A DNA stretch of 64,000 nt, taken from positions 34,931,905 through 34,995,904 of the forward strand of contig CM074179.1 of the NCBI GenBank assembly GCA_037179385.1. The letters run 5' to 3'. Numbering within the stretch: the first letter of the stretch is position 1; each line of letters opens with the position of its first letter. The position numbers and the translations under genes were made by a program. Under the pieces are notes generated by a model, which was given only the letters and a program-made list of their open reading frames with translations, made no database searches and was not told the origin of the DNA. The DNA comes from Holothuria scabra. Lineage: Eukaryota > Echinodermata > Holothuroidea > Aspidochirotida > Holothuriidae. Shown here one piece after another: positions 35,101 through 45,552 of this stretch.

Positions 35101-37332
35101 CTTTTTCCTTACTCAAGATATCTCACTTTACAGATTGGTTATTAAAAATACCCCTGTTTTTCAACAAAGCCACAAAAAGTTATGTAATGCGGGCACATTG
35201 CCTCAAATCCCTTTTGTTTTTCTTTATAATTGAAGGTCCTGTTTGTCCTTAAAATTTGATACTGTTGGAATGTTTGAATATCTTTTCCTGTAGATCTAGC
35301 ATTACATTTCACCATACATAGAGTACAACCAACAACATTGCTTAATATCGCCTGCAGCGGCATCATAATTATAAATAAATTGGACGCAATGTTAAATTAA
35401 TGTGCCACGATGACATCACAGATTTCCCATGATGCATCAAATCCAAAGAAAACTTTGCATTTCTAAAAAAAAATTGTATCTTCCGGACTCTATAAGCTAT
35501 CGAGATGCTGTTTTCACCTTTTGAAAGAGAAACCTTTTCTTCTTATTTTGAAATTAACCAATTTTGTCTCCAGAATATGCCTTTAAACTGTAGACGCATG
35601 TTCACCCGATTTTTAAAGTTATTTGGAGAACATGCAAAGATCTCATAGTTCGCAAAGGAAAGAGTTTACTATACGGAGTCTTTTTAAACGCCCATAACCA
35701 TAACGGCGAAAAATCCCCCCCCCCCCCAACTTGTACACTAAAAACCTCTGTGATAGACAACTATCAAATGAGATAATTGTGTGACGTAAAGGATCACGGC
35801 ATGTAAAACAACTCCACGAAACACTCGAGTACTGACACTTCCACCTCTCCAAAAATATTTAAAGTGAGAAATCGCTAAGCAACTTGAAATGCAAGTGTTT
35901 TACTCGACTGTTTATGAGCAATAACTCATGTAGGGAAAAGATCGTTGTCACAGACTGCATGAATTGCGCTATCAATACAACGAACCCTCTTTACTGAGCT
36001 GCTTAAATCATTGCATGTGCTGTCAAGACTGTTCTACAAATATTGGTTTGATTTTCCCGACAACCTCTCATTGCCTACAAAAAGGTTGCAATCTTTTCGA
36101 TTGCCTTGTACTATCATACAGGATTCAAGAGCTACGGGTTAAAAGGGCTTGCATAACAACCTCCGAGATACACTGTACGTAGCTAAATCTTCCCATCCAG
36201 AAAAAGGATAACGAAGGAATAAAATTTCGCCACTAACTGCAAAATTAAAAGCATTGAATCTCATTTAACTGCGAATGAGTTGCACTCAACACTCACGCGG
36301 AGAAAACAACAGCGTCACTATCTCTGTTTCCCATGCTGAAAAGTAGCTCTCCTCACCCAAGTGACTCAGAGTGCCGTTTGCTAATAACACGGGCCTGCTC
36401 CTGTCTTCACTCTTTTTCCGACAATCTTACCCGCCAACGAAAAGGCATAAATCTAAAAGATGTCCTTGTAAAATCAAGGTTTTAGAGTACGGAACATAAA
36501 ATGGTACAATGATACTTTTCTTATTGCTCTATTTAAAGCAGTACTGTTTAAACCCAAGCCGCGAATGACAGGCTTGCTACTGATAAAGCTGCGCCATTCA
36601 AAGCGAATGATCAAGACAGCAGAAACCGCTCTAGCTTGGTCGTAAGAACCAACTTAAAAATATTCCCACCGGGGATAAAATTTAAAGCCAATAAATCTTT
36701 CGCATGAGGTTTTGAGTAATGATCTCGGGCCTTTCCTAAGAAAATATTCAGGTTCACCGACTAAGGGTAACGTCAGATAGCGTAACTCCTACTCTATTTA
36801 CTAGGGTGTCTATTTCTTGAAGCATATTTTGCCACAAAGACTAACTGCTTGTATTCACTTCTTTTAAAACAATTCAGTAATCATGGTAAAGTTGTAATGC
36901 TTTATTCATTACATGTTTTATTGTTTGATTATGAATGCACATTACAAAGAACATTTAAAGAAAATTAGTTTTGCTTTCAAATGAGAATTTTGTCCAGTTG
37001 CGAGATTAAATAATACCCCAGCAAGAGAGTCATGTTATGATTTTTTAATTCATTCCTTCAATTAACTTTAAAAAACTTAAATGTTTCCAGAATTGCTTTA
37101 GTATAAGTGAGTAAGTTATCATTTATAAACATTTTATAATTTCTGTGATATCCAATCGCTTTGGATGACGACTTTCTCCTGCAGAGTTTTGCTATATTTT
37201 CTTTCAAACGAGGTATAAAATTAAAACTTTCATAACTGGAATAAAACTTTAACTTACCGTTTGTTGCAAGAGAGCAAGGAATCCAGTCAGAACACAAAAT
37301 GAGTAAAAGCAGAAACGCATTTCACCTAACAT
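22665..37332 (-). CDS. Gene C: secreted double-FReD / TIL / EGF-like protein (9 exons, 716 aa predicted)
   Basis: Nine exons (75, 40, 164, 265, 206, 369, 339, 268 and 425 nt) sum to 2,151 nt. They join with matching phases at every junction and no internal stop. Predicted residues: signal peptide 1 to about 25; linker 26-38; FReD-1 A and B subdomains about 48-181 (no P subdomain); TIL-1 about 187-240; TILa/EGF-like about 255-310; TIL-2 about 313-367; TILa/EGF-like about 377-430; FReD-2 about 440-716. FReD-2 contains a run of 12 Tyr at 611-622. The family role is extracellular recognition, often innate immunity; function here is inferred. The same design in gene D supports the exon chain. Start choice: an upstream in-frame ATG (37332) is conserved in D, and the next ATG (37320) is possible. 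The link across the 7.3-kb intron 1 rests on phase and on synteny with D, not on transcripts. Confidence 0.85.
23090..24528 (-). other. Gene C intron 8, with 29-base T tract
   Basis: GT-AG intron of 1,439 bp with block homology to copy B (17929-19120). A plus-strand run of 29 T at 23163-23191 is prone to length change. Confidence 0.75.
24529..24796 (-). CDS. Gene C exon 8: FReD-2 B subdomain
   Basis: Encodes VLQRRIPDSTRDFDLSWSSY, GFGELDEDFWLGNDKI, YQLRIDM and YNGFRIGNEGTKYRM, then VLGSYSGNAG. It runs 268 nt, phase 0 to 1, flanked by cgaag| and |gttagt. It is nearly identical in protein to the gene A and gene D copies. Confidence 0.92.
25500..25838 (-). CDS. Gene C exon 7: TILa/EGF-like 2 plus FReD-2 A subdomain
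   Basis: Begins VGESYINNQCSQRCSC, then an EGF-like module (CDQNARC, CSCNSGFAGNGENC). A linker (CNRRGYLVDGSRC) leads into the second fibrinogen domain (PRDCDEVP, SGLYYILPSN, FQVYCNIS, GRWT). It runs 339 nt in phase 0-0; donor is ACG|gtatgc. Fusion of an EGF module and the FReD start in one exon is shared with gene D. Confidence 0.9.
26253..26621 (-). CDS. Gene C exon 6: TILa/EGF-like plus TIL domain 2
   Basis: Begins MGGSVVNDQCSTQCTC, a TILa-like start continuing from KVIP of the previous exon. Then an EGF-like module (CNPNARC, CTCNNGFIGDGRDRC) and TIL-2 (CPTNMIFTNCSCEMTC ... CVCPNGFFLKGSHC) follow. It runs 369 nt in phase 0-0. The initial ATG is not a start codon; the exon follows a ttttatag acceptor. 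In gene D the equivalent exon is one codon shorter and has a TGA at the EGF/TIL boundary. Confidence 0.9.
27019..27224 (-). CDS. Gene C exon 5: TIL domain 1
   Basis: Encodes CPINMIYTNCTCERTCEAP, then CQNNCEE, CTCPDGFFLKGSDCV and EECQCYY. The CP...C.C...C...C...C.C..G......C....C.C spacing is that of trypsin-inhibitor-like Cys-rich domains, found next to TILa in zonadhesin/SCO-spondin-type proteins. Enters in phase 1 (G|GT), ends in phase 0. Intron 4 upstream (27225-27417) is 193 bp, the same length as in gene D. Inhibitor activity is not implied; TIL modules are often structural. Confidence 0.9.
27418..27682 (-). CDS. Gene C exon 4: FReD-1 B subdomain
   Basis: Encodes VFMRRLDGSLLFTRNW, GFGFLSSEFFLGNEKL, YQLRMDI and FRISDEWGNYSL, then LGEAELIS. 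It starts in phase 0 after ctctctacag and ends in phase 1 (G|gtatgt). That is the same phase as the FReD-2 middle exon, but here the next exon is TIL, not the FReD P subdomain. FReD-1 therefore stops where the calcium- and ligand-binding third should begin. Confidence 0.9.
28275..28438 (-). CDS. Gene C exon 3: FReD-1 A subdomain
   Basis: Encodes YPRDCKEVLEQC, then SGVYVIKPDG, PFEVYCDN and WGWT. This is the canonical fibrinogen-domain start, with the first disulphide pair (DC ... VYC) and one extra Cys. It enters in phase 1 (A|CC) and ends in phase 0 at ACA|gtgagt. The acceptor is gatatag. A plus-strand ORF over the same bases is a shadow. Confidence 0.9.
28439..29890 (-). other. Gene C intron 2 with inserted TTGGG/CCCAA repeat element
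   Basis: About 28803-29592 is rich in CCCAAC/GTTGGG-type motifs and is bounded by ACGCTgtAAA and TTTtAGCGT. It resembles the 45.55-46.80 kb element. The gene D intron 2 (1,035 bp against 1,452 bp) lacks it, so it inserted after the duplication. Confidence 0.55.
29891..29930 (-). CDS. Gene C exon 2: 13-residue linker
   Basis: Forty nt, phase 0 to phase 1, encoding EGNTGSTSVTKGK, a Ser/Thr/Gly linker right after the signal peptide. The acceptor is a long pyrimidine tract ending in aatgcag; the donor is gtgagt. The gene D counterpart (58892-58931) has the same 40-nt length and phases (EGNVGRTGLTTGK). The pyrimidine tract happens to be open and reads like a signal peptide in C but not in D, so it is taken as intron. 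Confidence 0.72.
30531..30675. repeat. Two-unit direct repeat
   Basis: The string tatcgactgtaaatga-gt-cttaga ... tttgattagatta-ataggagttt occurs at about 30531-30595 and again at 30622-30675. Confidence 0.7.
30690..30870 (-). repeat. SINE-like repeat in gene C intron 1
   Basis: The minus strand carries GGGTTATACCAAAGACTTT, AAAATGGAAC and AAAAAAGGCCATGACC. It shares these with 34490-34700 (minus) and in part with 58180-58330 (plus). The position in C and D introns is syntenic, so this copy predates the inverted duplication. Confidence 0.55.
32380..32945 (+). mobile_element. hAT-like MITE, 566 bp, 8-bp TSD with one mismatch
   Basis: Starts CAGTGGCGTAGCTAGAC and ends ACCACGCCACTG. Flanks are TATGACAG (32372-32379) and TGTGACAG (32946-32953). 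Same family as 11007-11707. The 71-codon ORF at 32719-32934 ends in its G-rich subterminal repeat and is not a gene. Confidence 0.78.
34205..34370. mobile_element. Small TIR element, about 160 bp
   Basis: GATGCGCACTGTTT at 34212-34225 is mirrored exactly by AAACAGTGCGCATC at 34350-34363. The interior has CCCTAACC/GTCCCTAACCC telomere-like strings. No coding capacity. Confidence 0.6.
34490..34700 (-). repeat. SINE-like repeat, second copy in intron 1
   Basis: The minus strand contains GAGTCATACCAAAGACTCT, AAAAATGGAACC and AAAAAAGGCCGTGGCC. The following segment (gatatcgggcctctcctt ... gttcaccgactaagg, 34713-34790) recurs at 36720-36800. Confidence 0.55.
37258..37332 (-). CDS. Gene C exon 1: signal peptide
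   Basis: Encodes MLGEMRFCFYSFCVLTGFLA followed by LLQQT, a hydrophobic secretion signal, and ends at ACG|gtaagt in phase 0. The gene D counterpart (53962-54036) differs at only a few residues and keeps both in-frame ATGs and the donor. Cleavage near LLQQT/EGN is likely but not determinable here. Confidence 0.82.
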
Positions 37333-37490
37333 ATCAAATGCAATAATTAACACCGATTTTTGAACCGAACAACAATTCGAGTTACGTGCGACTGTAAAAA
37401 GTAATGCTCAGCTGACTGCCTCAGTGTAATGTTGCTTCATGATTATGCTATAACACTGGTTAAAGTAAGGAAGCTCAGTGCATAAGACAA
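37333..37490 (-). promoter_or_regulatory. Conserved 5' region of gene C
   Basis: Reading the minus strand, GAGCTTCCTTACT, a block around GAAGCAACAT, CGTAACTCGAA and GGTTCAAAAATCGGT occur in the same order and spacing as upstream of gene D (53810-53961). Conservation outside coding sequence after the arms have diverged suggests promoter or 5' UTR function. No convincing TATA box was seen. Confidence 0.5.
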
Positions 37491-38716
37491 CAGTTGTTGT
37501 AAATATCCGTTGTAAGGGTAAAATGTGTACCTAGTCTTTTTTGTGTATTATATTGCAAGGATCCCTTATGGTCATCCTTACCAGGACATACTCTGGAACG
37601 AAACAGTGTCAAAACGTCAGCATCTCTTCGTCATGTCAATTGTTAATCTGTCATTACTACTGGAGGGATGTGTTATTTCACACAAAATCAAGCATTTGAT
37701 TTTATTATTATTAGTTTTATCAAAAGCAATAGCGTAAACAATTTGACATACGAGTCTAGCGTGATGGCAGTATTGTTTACTTTGAACTCCAGCTAATGTT
37801 AGAGGCAAAAGAAACGTTGCCTTTTCAGCTTAAAATGTGTATTTATCGAAAACACAGAATTTCTGACAATGACCAGAATAATCGATTCCATCACCAGGTA
37901 GGAGCAGCGCGTTCCAATGTAAAAGTTTAAGTTAATGTGCTTGGTGGGTACATAATAATTGCAAAGAAACTAACTACAAAATCATTTTTTAACATGTTGT
38001 GGTTGCCCTTTAAAGGTTTATTTCAATTAAATAAACAACAACGGCCCAATTTTGTCATACCTCGGAGCTTACATGAAGCATTACGCTTGACTGAGATATA
38101 TACAACCAGGGAGAGGTATCACGTCAAAGCCAAATTGTTACCAATTTATGAGAAGTATTAAAAATGTAAACTGTTCAGAATATTTGCCAATGATGGCACA
38201 GTTAAATAAATCTTTCTCATATGACTGGATTTATCCCTTGACTTAGGAGACCTGCATAACTCACTTTCAGACTCGACTTCAGAGTAACCTGAACCATCAG
38301 GAATCGAAGAAGGACTCCACTTCGTTTTGAATATTGTTAAAGAAATGGACACTTTGAACTTGTGAGTTGTGAGTTGGCATTACTTCGTGTCATTTCACAG
38401 GTTTTTTTTTTTCTTTTTTTTTTTTCTTTCTTTTTGTAATCACAGTTGTTTTCTTTCCTTTATTCAATGACACGTGTAAAGGCCCCCATATGATGATCCC
38501 ACAGGAACGTTCGAGTAGTACGCCAAACATTGAAAAGGCAACAGTAAAGGTGTATATCTACCAATTGAAAGGTTGATAACTTACTTAGGGTTTCTAAGGC
38601 AATTCCGTCGCAATGCTTCTTATTAGACTAAGTAGTCAGGTTTCATATCCAGGCTCTACAAAATGTTGAATGCATTTGTATCCTGGCTATTTACAGTTAA
38701 GGGAATGCTCTGAACA

Positions 38717-38753
38717 GGGAGCTGTTATTTGGGTAAATAACAGCTTCCTGCTC
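38717..38753. repeat. Palindrome with CAGGGAGCTG arm
   Basis: CAGGGAGCTGTTATTT, a short centre, then AAATAACAGCTTCCTG: one mismatch between the arms. The outer motif matches the palindrome at about 45854. Confidence 0.75.
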
Positions 38754-39840
38754 TAAAAAAAATGAAATGAAAGGACCGAAATTTGAAAACCGAATTAAAT
38801 CGTTAGGTATACTCACTCATGAAACATGAATTTGTACATACGATTTGAGGATTGTTTAAGTGTGAAAAGGGTATGTAAACGTAAAAGTTACAGATGTGAA
38901 AGATGGTGACTATCACAAATCAGCTCAATATACCGCTATCATGGCCATTGTCAGGATGTCTTGACTATAGATGTTGTTATGTATATCTGCAGAAGTTACA
39001 TATGACCTCACCGTATAGGAACTGTGGCAAAATTGAGGTTAGCGACGGATGCTTGACTTTAAAAAAAATTGGGACGCCCAGAGGTATTTTTCAACCGTAA
39101 AAACAGCTAATGTTTCCTACATACTTCAAATAAGAAAATAAACTGAGTAATCCATTATGATAACTTCAAAACCTTGGTAAAAAGGTAGCATCATTTGCAC
39201 CTGCATATGCCAACACTGTTCGTTTTCTGAGAGGAGGTCAGAAATCCATTTCCCCGTCACTCCAACTTCAAGCCCCATCTCTTTACGAATTTTCTAACTT
39301 AAAGTTATCTTCGAAGGATTGCAACATCATCAACTATGGCGCCCAGGTGGATCATCATTCCCTCCTCCGATAGTTTAATCGCTGTTGCAATAAATAGCGC
39401 CTTCCCATCTCCTACAATTAAACGTAAACGTCACTTCTAGAAGAATGGGAGGGTTCTCCATTCTTTGATGCTACCAGATGCTAATTAAATAACTCTTGGC
39501 AAGTTGAAGCTCAAAGGAAAATACCCACTTATTACTTTAATTATCGCCTTTCTGTTTTTGGCCGTTCCCGGGCAGGGCTTTTTTTTAACCTTGCTATGTG
39601 GGTATGTAAGAACAAAAATCTAAGAAATAATGCTTTGCATTTCGAAACGAATTTGAAAAAATTGTCTCAAACCACCCATCACGTAAATTTCAATAGATCG
39701 ATTTCTTGCTAGAAGCCTTCAGTTATCGAAATGGTTTCATTACCGGTAACTTTAGACAATAATTGACCAAATTGTTATTTGAACTAGCGTAGGTTTTTTC
39801 GTTTATTCTTAATGTGCACCATAGAAAATAAGAAGCTATC

Positions 39841-39946
39841 TTAAAACTGAGTCAATTTGTCCCCATAGTGACTCACTTTATTCACTAAATATAAACAGGC
39901 CATATTTAAAGTGAGTCATTATGAGGACAAATGGACTCTGTTTTAG
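39841..39946. repeat. Inverted repeat, 40-nt arms
   Basis: 39841-39880 and 39907-39946 are reverse complements with about five mismatches, around GACTCACTTTA and TTTGTCC. The spacer is 26 nt. Confidence 0.8.
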
Positions 39947-41000
39947 GAAAGTGAGTCGCTCTTTATTTTCTAAGCATATTCAGCCGCCACTTTTAAATCT
40001 TTCACTGTTTTCGGACGTTCTCGGGCAGGGTCTTCTTTTTGTGCCTTCGTTTTTACGAGCGAATGCGAAGTATAGCAGTCGCTTTATGGACTTGTTACGG
40101 TGTTTTCATTCTGTGCCTTGTTGGTTTTGTTACTTTGTAAGAGTTTGTAAATTAAAGCAGCTCATTGAGTTGGTTCATGAAATTCAACAATTTTTTCCAA
40201 ACCTGTTAAGTTTTCTCCACATACTAATGGCAAATGGTAAAACTTAGACAATCCCCATATACAGATATAAACTACGTACAAATAACTGTGTTATGAGTGA
40301 GTAATTAACGGTTCAAGTACGTTTTCAAAAATTCGTGACCAGACACTTTTTCAAATTATGTACAAAACCTTTACAAGTCAGGACACTAGAAAATTCAAAA
40401 TTTAACGTTTTCTGTGACTTTTGAACTTGAAACGTGACTTGCTATGCTAACTTTAAGCATTGCTATGTGGTAGTGACCATTGGAGACTCTTATTACGTTA
40501 TCGATATCAACTCAATGAGCCTCTTTAAAAGGTGTTAACCATGAAAACAGATAACTTAGTTAAGGATGTCTCTGGTTTCATTACACGTTGAGGCATATTA
40601 CTTCAGGGATATTTCAATTACATGGTTCTTGGAACACCGACTTTATGGGGTTCTCAGAAGCCCTTTCTATAGTTTTTGTCAACTGCCGTTCTTTATGACA
40701 TCGTTACCCTTCTTTTCTTACAGTTTGACACATCCGAGCAATCTGTTCACGTAAAAATTTAGGCGTTGTTATAAGAAAAACATTGAGCGGGTGATTTCTT
40801 TTCTTAATCAAGCAATTTATAACTGTAACAAGAGCGACAAAACAAAGGTATGATATTTTATTTTGTTCAGAACGTCACAGAGGGTTAGGAATAGAGAACG
40901 GATAAGATAACGTAGTCTCCCGGATGCGAAAATTACGCAATACTAACTGCGTCATTTTCTTCTGACCTAGACGTTTCAACTGAAACTTGAATCTTCCTTA

Positions 41001-44000
41001 CTAATAGGCGCTTGCTTTGCCGGTTGCCACATGATCAACCGAACGCCATATGCTACAGTTCCTTATATCAAGTGCTACCGTGGCTTTAAAAAGCCATTTT
41101 GAGATTTTGATGTGTTTCAGAGGAAAGTCTAATATGAGCCATGCGCAGGGCTATATATGCTTAACCGCATCTAAATAACTTAGTTAACCTCACCCCAAGT
41201 TTTTTTTTTTTTTTTTTTTTTTTTTGTTATGCATTTTGTAAATATTCTCACATTAGATTTTTTCTCATTTGTGGCTGTACTTGACGTCATGGCATAATTA
41301 GACTTAGCAAAGGCTTGTAAGACAAATTTAAAAAGATTCCTTTGAGCAACCGTACTGTAAGGGAGAAGACCTTCTAGCTGCGCACTTATCCAACCAAAGA
41401 AAGAGGGGGTGGGTGAGAAATTTTATACTGTTTACTTTGTTGACAATTAATCGAAGCAGCTTCGATTATTGGATTTGCTCAGTTTGTTAAATGAACTCGT
41501 GCCTTCTTTCTTGGCTCGGCGTATGAATATCTTCAATGTGATGCCTCTCTATTTACACACGAACAATACTAACGTTACACAGCATTCCATCTGTCGCGCA
41601 GTTATTTTGACTTTTTCATGAAGTGGAAATTTCGACTACTTCCCCGATGTCACCGACTTGACTGTGTTCCATAGAATAATCAGCCTACTGGAAGCAAGTA
41701 GGAAGTCTTCTTTTCGAAGGACGATAAGTTGTTACGCAGTTCTATTGACTTTCTTTATATTCTTGATTTGATCACTCATAAAACAGTCCCAGACTTGAAC
41801 GCCGCTACGCAGACTAACGCTGGTACTAACTCCGCGACCACACCATCGAAAATCCCCGCTTGTTTAACACGCTTGTCAACCGCTTAAAGTCCGTTGGCAA
41901 GTCTCAGCTTAATCTGCGCATGTGCAGAAGCCCGAATCTGAGGTGTAAACATTTTACAGCCATCTGTTGCCTGCGTGAAAGGTACGTTCCTGACACAGCG
42001 GTTAAAGTTGTGTTGGCGGCAGAACATTTCTCTCTGAGATGGTGAGCATGGTAGGCCGTTTGCTCATTTTTTGTACAGCACTTATAATATTTATTCGATC
42101 GAGGCTTGGAATCAAGTGGCGCAATTTTGGGCTTTTCCGTTTCGTTTCATACCATTTTCAGTGGCTTCGATTAGTACTCCTGCAAATGCAAACCGTCTAT
42201 TTATAGTAGAAATGGGAAGAGAGATCTCTAACGAGGGAGTAGCAAAATAAAAGACTGCGTAGTCATCTCTCTCTACTCTTAAACCTCATTAGCCAAGATG
42301 ATAGCTAAGTTACATCTCTCTTGATCTGGAAGTTTATGCTTGCTTTGTTGGTGATCATGCGATGCATTCACATACAGGTGATCCGGTTGAACTGCCGAAC
42401 CGTAATAAGCACTGCCATCGAACAATACTGAGAACACTAAGGAAGTTAAAAAACATACACTAGCTGTTTTGTTTAGTTAACATCATATATACTTATCACT
42501 CATATATACTTTTCCGAAACTCGAGATTGCAGTATAAACATTTCCTTTTTCCTCACCTCCCATCACTAATGCTTCACCTGTATAAATTTTCAACACTGAT
42601 GTCCTTTTCTGAAATTCGCAAACCTCTTCATCATAACAAATTCACCATGTACTACCTGTTACTCGTACCAACTAGTTGCTAGAACCGTTAGACTGCCCCC
42701 ATTCGCGAGTATGGGTGCCTTGCATTCTGGTTAACCTTGCTGCGAGGGTGTGCTTAAACGAAGTTGTCTGAAACGAAGATATAAGACCCGACTAAGGTTT
42801 CGTTCATGATTTTTCGTTTTGTGAAACAACCGAGAATTCTAACTTGATATAATTGATTCCAGGCACCATGGAGACAGGGGAGGGGCGGGGAGGGGGCTGG
42901 GGCTTTAGCCCTGCGCCTTTTTTTAGTCCTGGCCCCTACACATGAGTCCCGACTCGACTCCCGGGGCTAATTTGAAACAGTATTGATCGACATTTAAAAA
43001 ATATATTACACAAATTTAAAAGGAATCATAAGATAAACGATCCTGTACTTAATTTTTTTGTCAATAACCATTCCCTCTGTTTTATAGTAAAATATGTCCC
43101 CTATAGCGTATTTATGGCTAGATTTGTTGTATGTTCGAAATGAGGAAAGGGGCGCATGTTAAGTCGAGTACTACCTCTTCAGCTAAAAGCGTCAGGGTAC
43201 CAGACCTTGTCTACGATTGTTTAGCGTACGCGAACGTACTGCTTACGTACGTGTACGCCCTGCCGGCATACTCACACCAATGACATCACCATATGCACAC
43301 TGCACGTAACCTAATACATTCATTATGGACGTCAAAAACAAAAGAGTGGGGCCGAAAAGGCAAGTATAAGGATATTTACTCTCAAAGGTTAAACCCACAG
43401 CACCCTTAAAAAGAGATAAAATTAGTCAGCACATGACTTGGGTACAAGTTCCTTCGGTAACCCTACTTCTTTTGCTAAAAGCATTACGGCCGTTAGAAGT
43501 TTAATTCGAGAAACAGGATACTGAATCAAGAATTCCTCCCACAAAACGTATTAGACTTCGCGAGCCCCTAAAAGGGGCGGAGAAACTTCGTGCAATTTCG
43601 TAAAAGTTTCGAATTAAGTGTACAGCCTTAAAGGTCGAGTTAAAAGTGCCAAATTTTGTCTGAAGGCGGAAAAACCGAGCACTTTATCAAAAATCTCTCC
43701 GACATATCTCGATCGGATAAAAAATAGCCCTATAGGTAGGGCTGTCAGTTTATAGCTACCCGCTTTTGAATCAGAATATCAAGCCTCATAGGCCTCAAAG
43801 GACCATTTAAAACAATGAGGATACGATATACTCTGTACAATAACCAAAGAGCTAAAACAAAACCTGCAGTGCTAAGACACTGGCACTTAATATCGGATTA
43901 TCAGAATCTGTGTCACATTTTCCGACAGCACCGGTCATACCCTTTGATAGAGCACCCAAAATAGATAATACCTAGTTAATTCAAGGCTTAAAAGCTACGG

Positions 44001-45552
44001 TAAACTGGAAACAACTCAAGAGGAGAATGAAGTTGCTCCATCGATTCTCTCATCTAGGAGCTGTAACAGAGCAAATATTCTATCGTATTAAGACCAAAAC
44101 AAACTAAAAAGCCCAACTACTGATGAAGCTAAACATCTAAAATTCAAGAGAAGAAACATGTCCACTTAAAGGTGTTAGAAACATAATAGATCAGCACTTG
44201 AAAGTATCTGCGGTCTTTAATCCCATCCCACATCACAGAGATGCTAACTGTCTAATTACAAGACAACACCTTAAAATTCAAAATTGAAACAAGGGACCGC
44301 AAACGTAATAACAGATAATGCCACTGCCTACCTACTTCCATTCATTTAAAATAAGTCCCTACGTAACTAATGGATGAAACAACTTTTATCACTGGTTTTC
44401 TGGTCTTAATAGTCAAAGTGTAACTGAAACTTCAGATTTGGGTAGGCTCATCAAAGATGTACAACAGTTCATGGCACCGTACGGTCGTAGAAAGGAATAT
44501 ACCGCGATCCATATTGCTGACGGGCCTCTAAGTTGTCAGCTCCCAGCGTCCAAAATTCGCTCGGCGGTCCCTGGATTCGTTTACCTAATCGTTCGATTCT
44601 CCAAAAATTATTGCTTATACGTAGCCGGCAGAGAAGAAAAATAATTACGTAAGCAGCCTTACGCCTGCATGCTTTGTGCTTCGAGAAATGCTGCAAGAGT
44701 GGTTGCAGCTCGGGGTCTGAGGGAGATCGGAAAACTAAGAGACTTATTGCATGCAGTCTCCTGGTTAGACAATGGTTGGTGCGCACTTCAGTATTGGATA
44801 TTGAAGAATATCACGATCTCAGTTGACCAACCAGGCACACCAAAGGTTACCTTGACGACGGTAACAAAATGTTGGAAAATTTGAACCGGTGGTTGAGGGG
44901 GGCAGATAGACTTGCCCCAAGTCTCTCGAAATGTTCCCTCTCAGCTGTAAGGGTTCTTCTCTGTCACTATACCCTCCCTACGTCTCACCACTTTGACCTC
45001 CTCCAAAACACCTTTGCAGACAAACCAGCTTCGTACACTTTCCTCTTTCCACTTCAAATCGTTACAACGCCAACACACAGTGTGCAAACCAACACACCTG
45101 GAACGGTAATGCACGCTTACAAGTTTTTACACTCACCGCTTTGAACGTTGTTACTCTGAGACATTGTAAGGATCTTGCGTAGCAGATTCTTGTTTATAAG
45201 CTGTGAAAATATCAACAAGCGGAGATCTAGCTTACTCGAGAGTCTTGTAGCTTTTGCAACTGGTGACGTAACATTTTGGGAGGTCCGGTTTTTAATCACT
45301 AATCCCTGTAGCCAATGAAAAGCTATTTGTAAACAGACAATGAATATCGAGCAAAAGTCGCAAAATGCCGAAGCTGATTGGATAATACAGTAAACTATCT
45401 TGAAATATATTCATCTAGATTCTTAGATGAATAAAACAGTATAGAATTTAAAGATGATGACGTAAACAGTTGCAAAAGATACAAGTCTCTCGCGCAAGCT
45501 GCAAGTTTGAACTGACCGCTCAGCAGGCTCGTGTGCGTGAGCTGTATATATA
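41001..45552. other. No gene recognised
   Basis: A T tract at about 41201-41225 and a small palindrome TAATCGAAG-cag-CTTCGATTA near 41447 are present. ORFs of 60-105 codons (for example near 44.4-45.1 kb on both strands) show no domain, no family and no splice support. Confidence 0.5.

Larger units (their letters stand above)
29931..37257 (-). other. Gene C intron 1 (7.3 kb)
   Basis: No coding exon was recognised. It holds SINE-like repeats (30690-30870, 34490-34700, part at 36715-36800), a tandem duplication at 30531-30675, a hAT MITE (32380-32945), a small TIR element (34205-34370) and a poly-C run near 35706. Sequence near 30955-31000 matches gene D intron 1 near 57965-58005 in reverse, so the intron predates the duplication. 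Confidence 0.65.
37491..41000. other. No gene recognised
   Basis: Contains a T-rich tract at 38401-38437, a palindrome at 38717-38753 and a long inverted repeat at 39841-39946. ORFs are short and without domains. Confidence 0.5.

Noticed and set aside
44438..45144. Cluster of ORFs on both strands near 44.4-45.1 kb
   Set aside because: All are 105 codons or fewer, overlap each other in opposite frames and show no recognisable motif.
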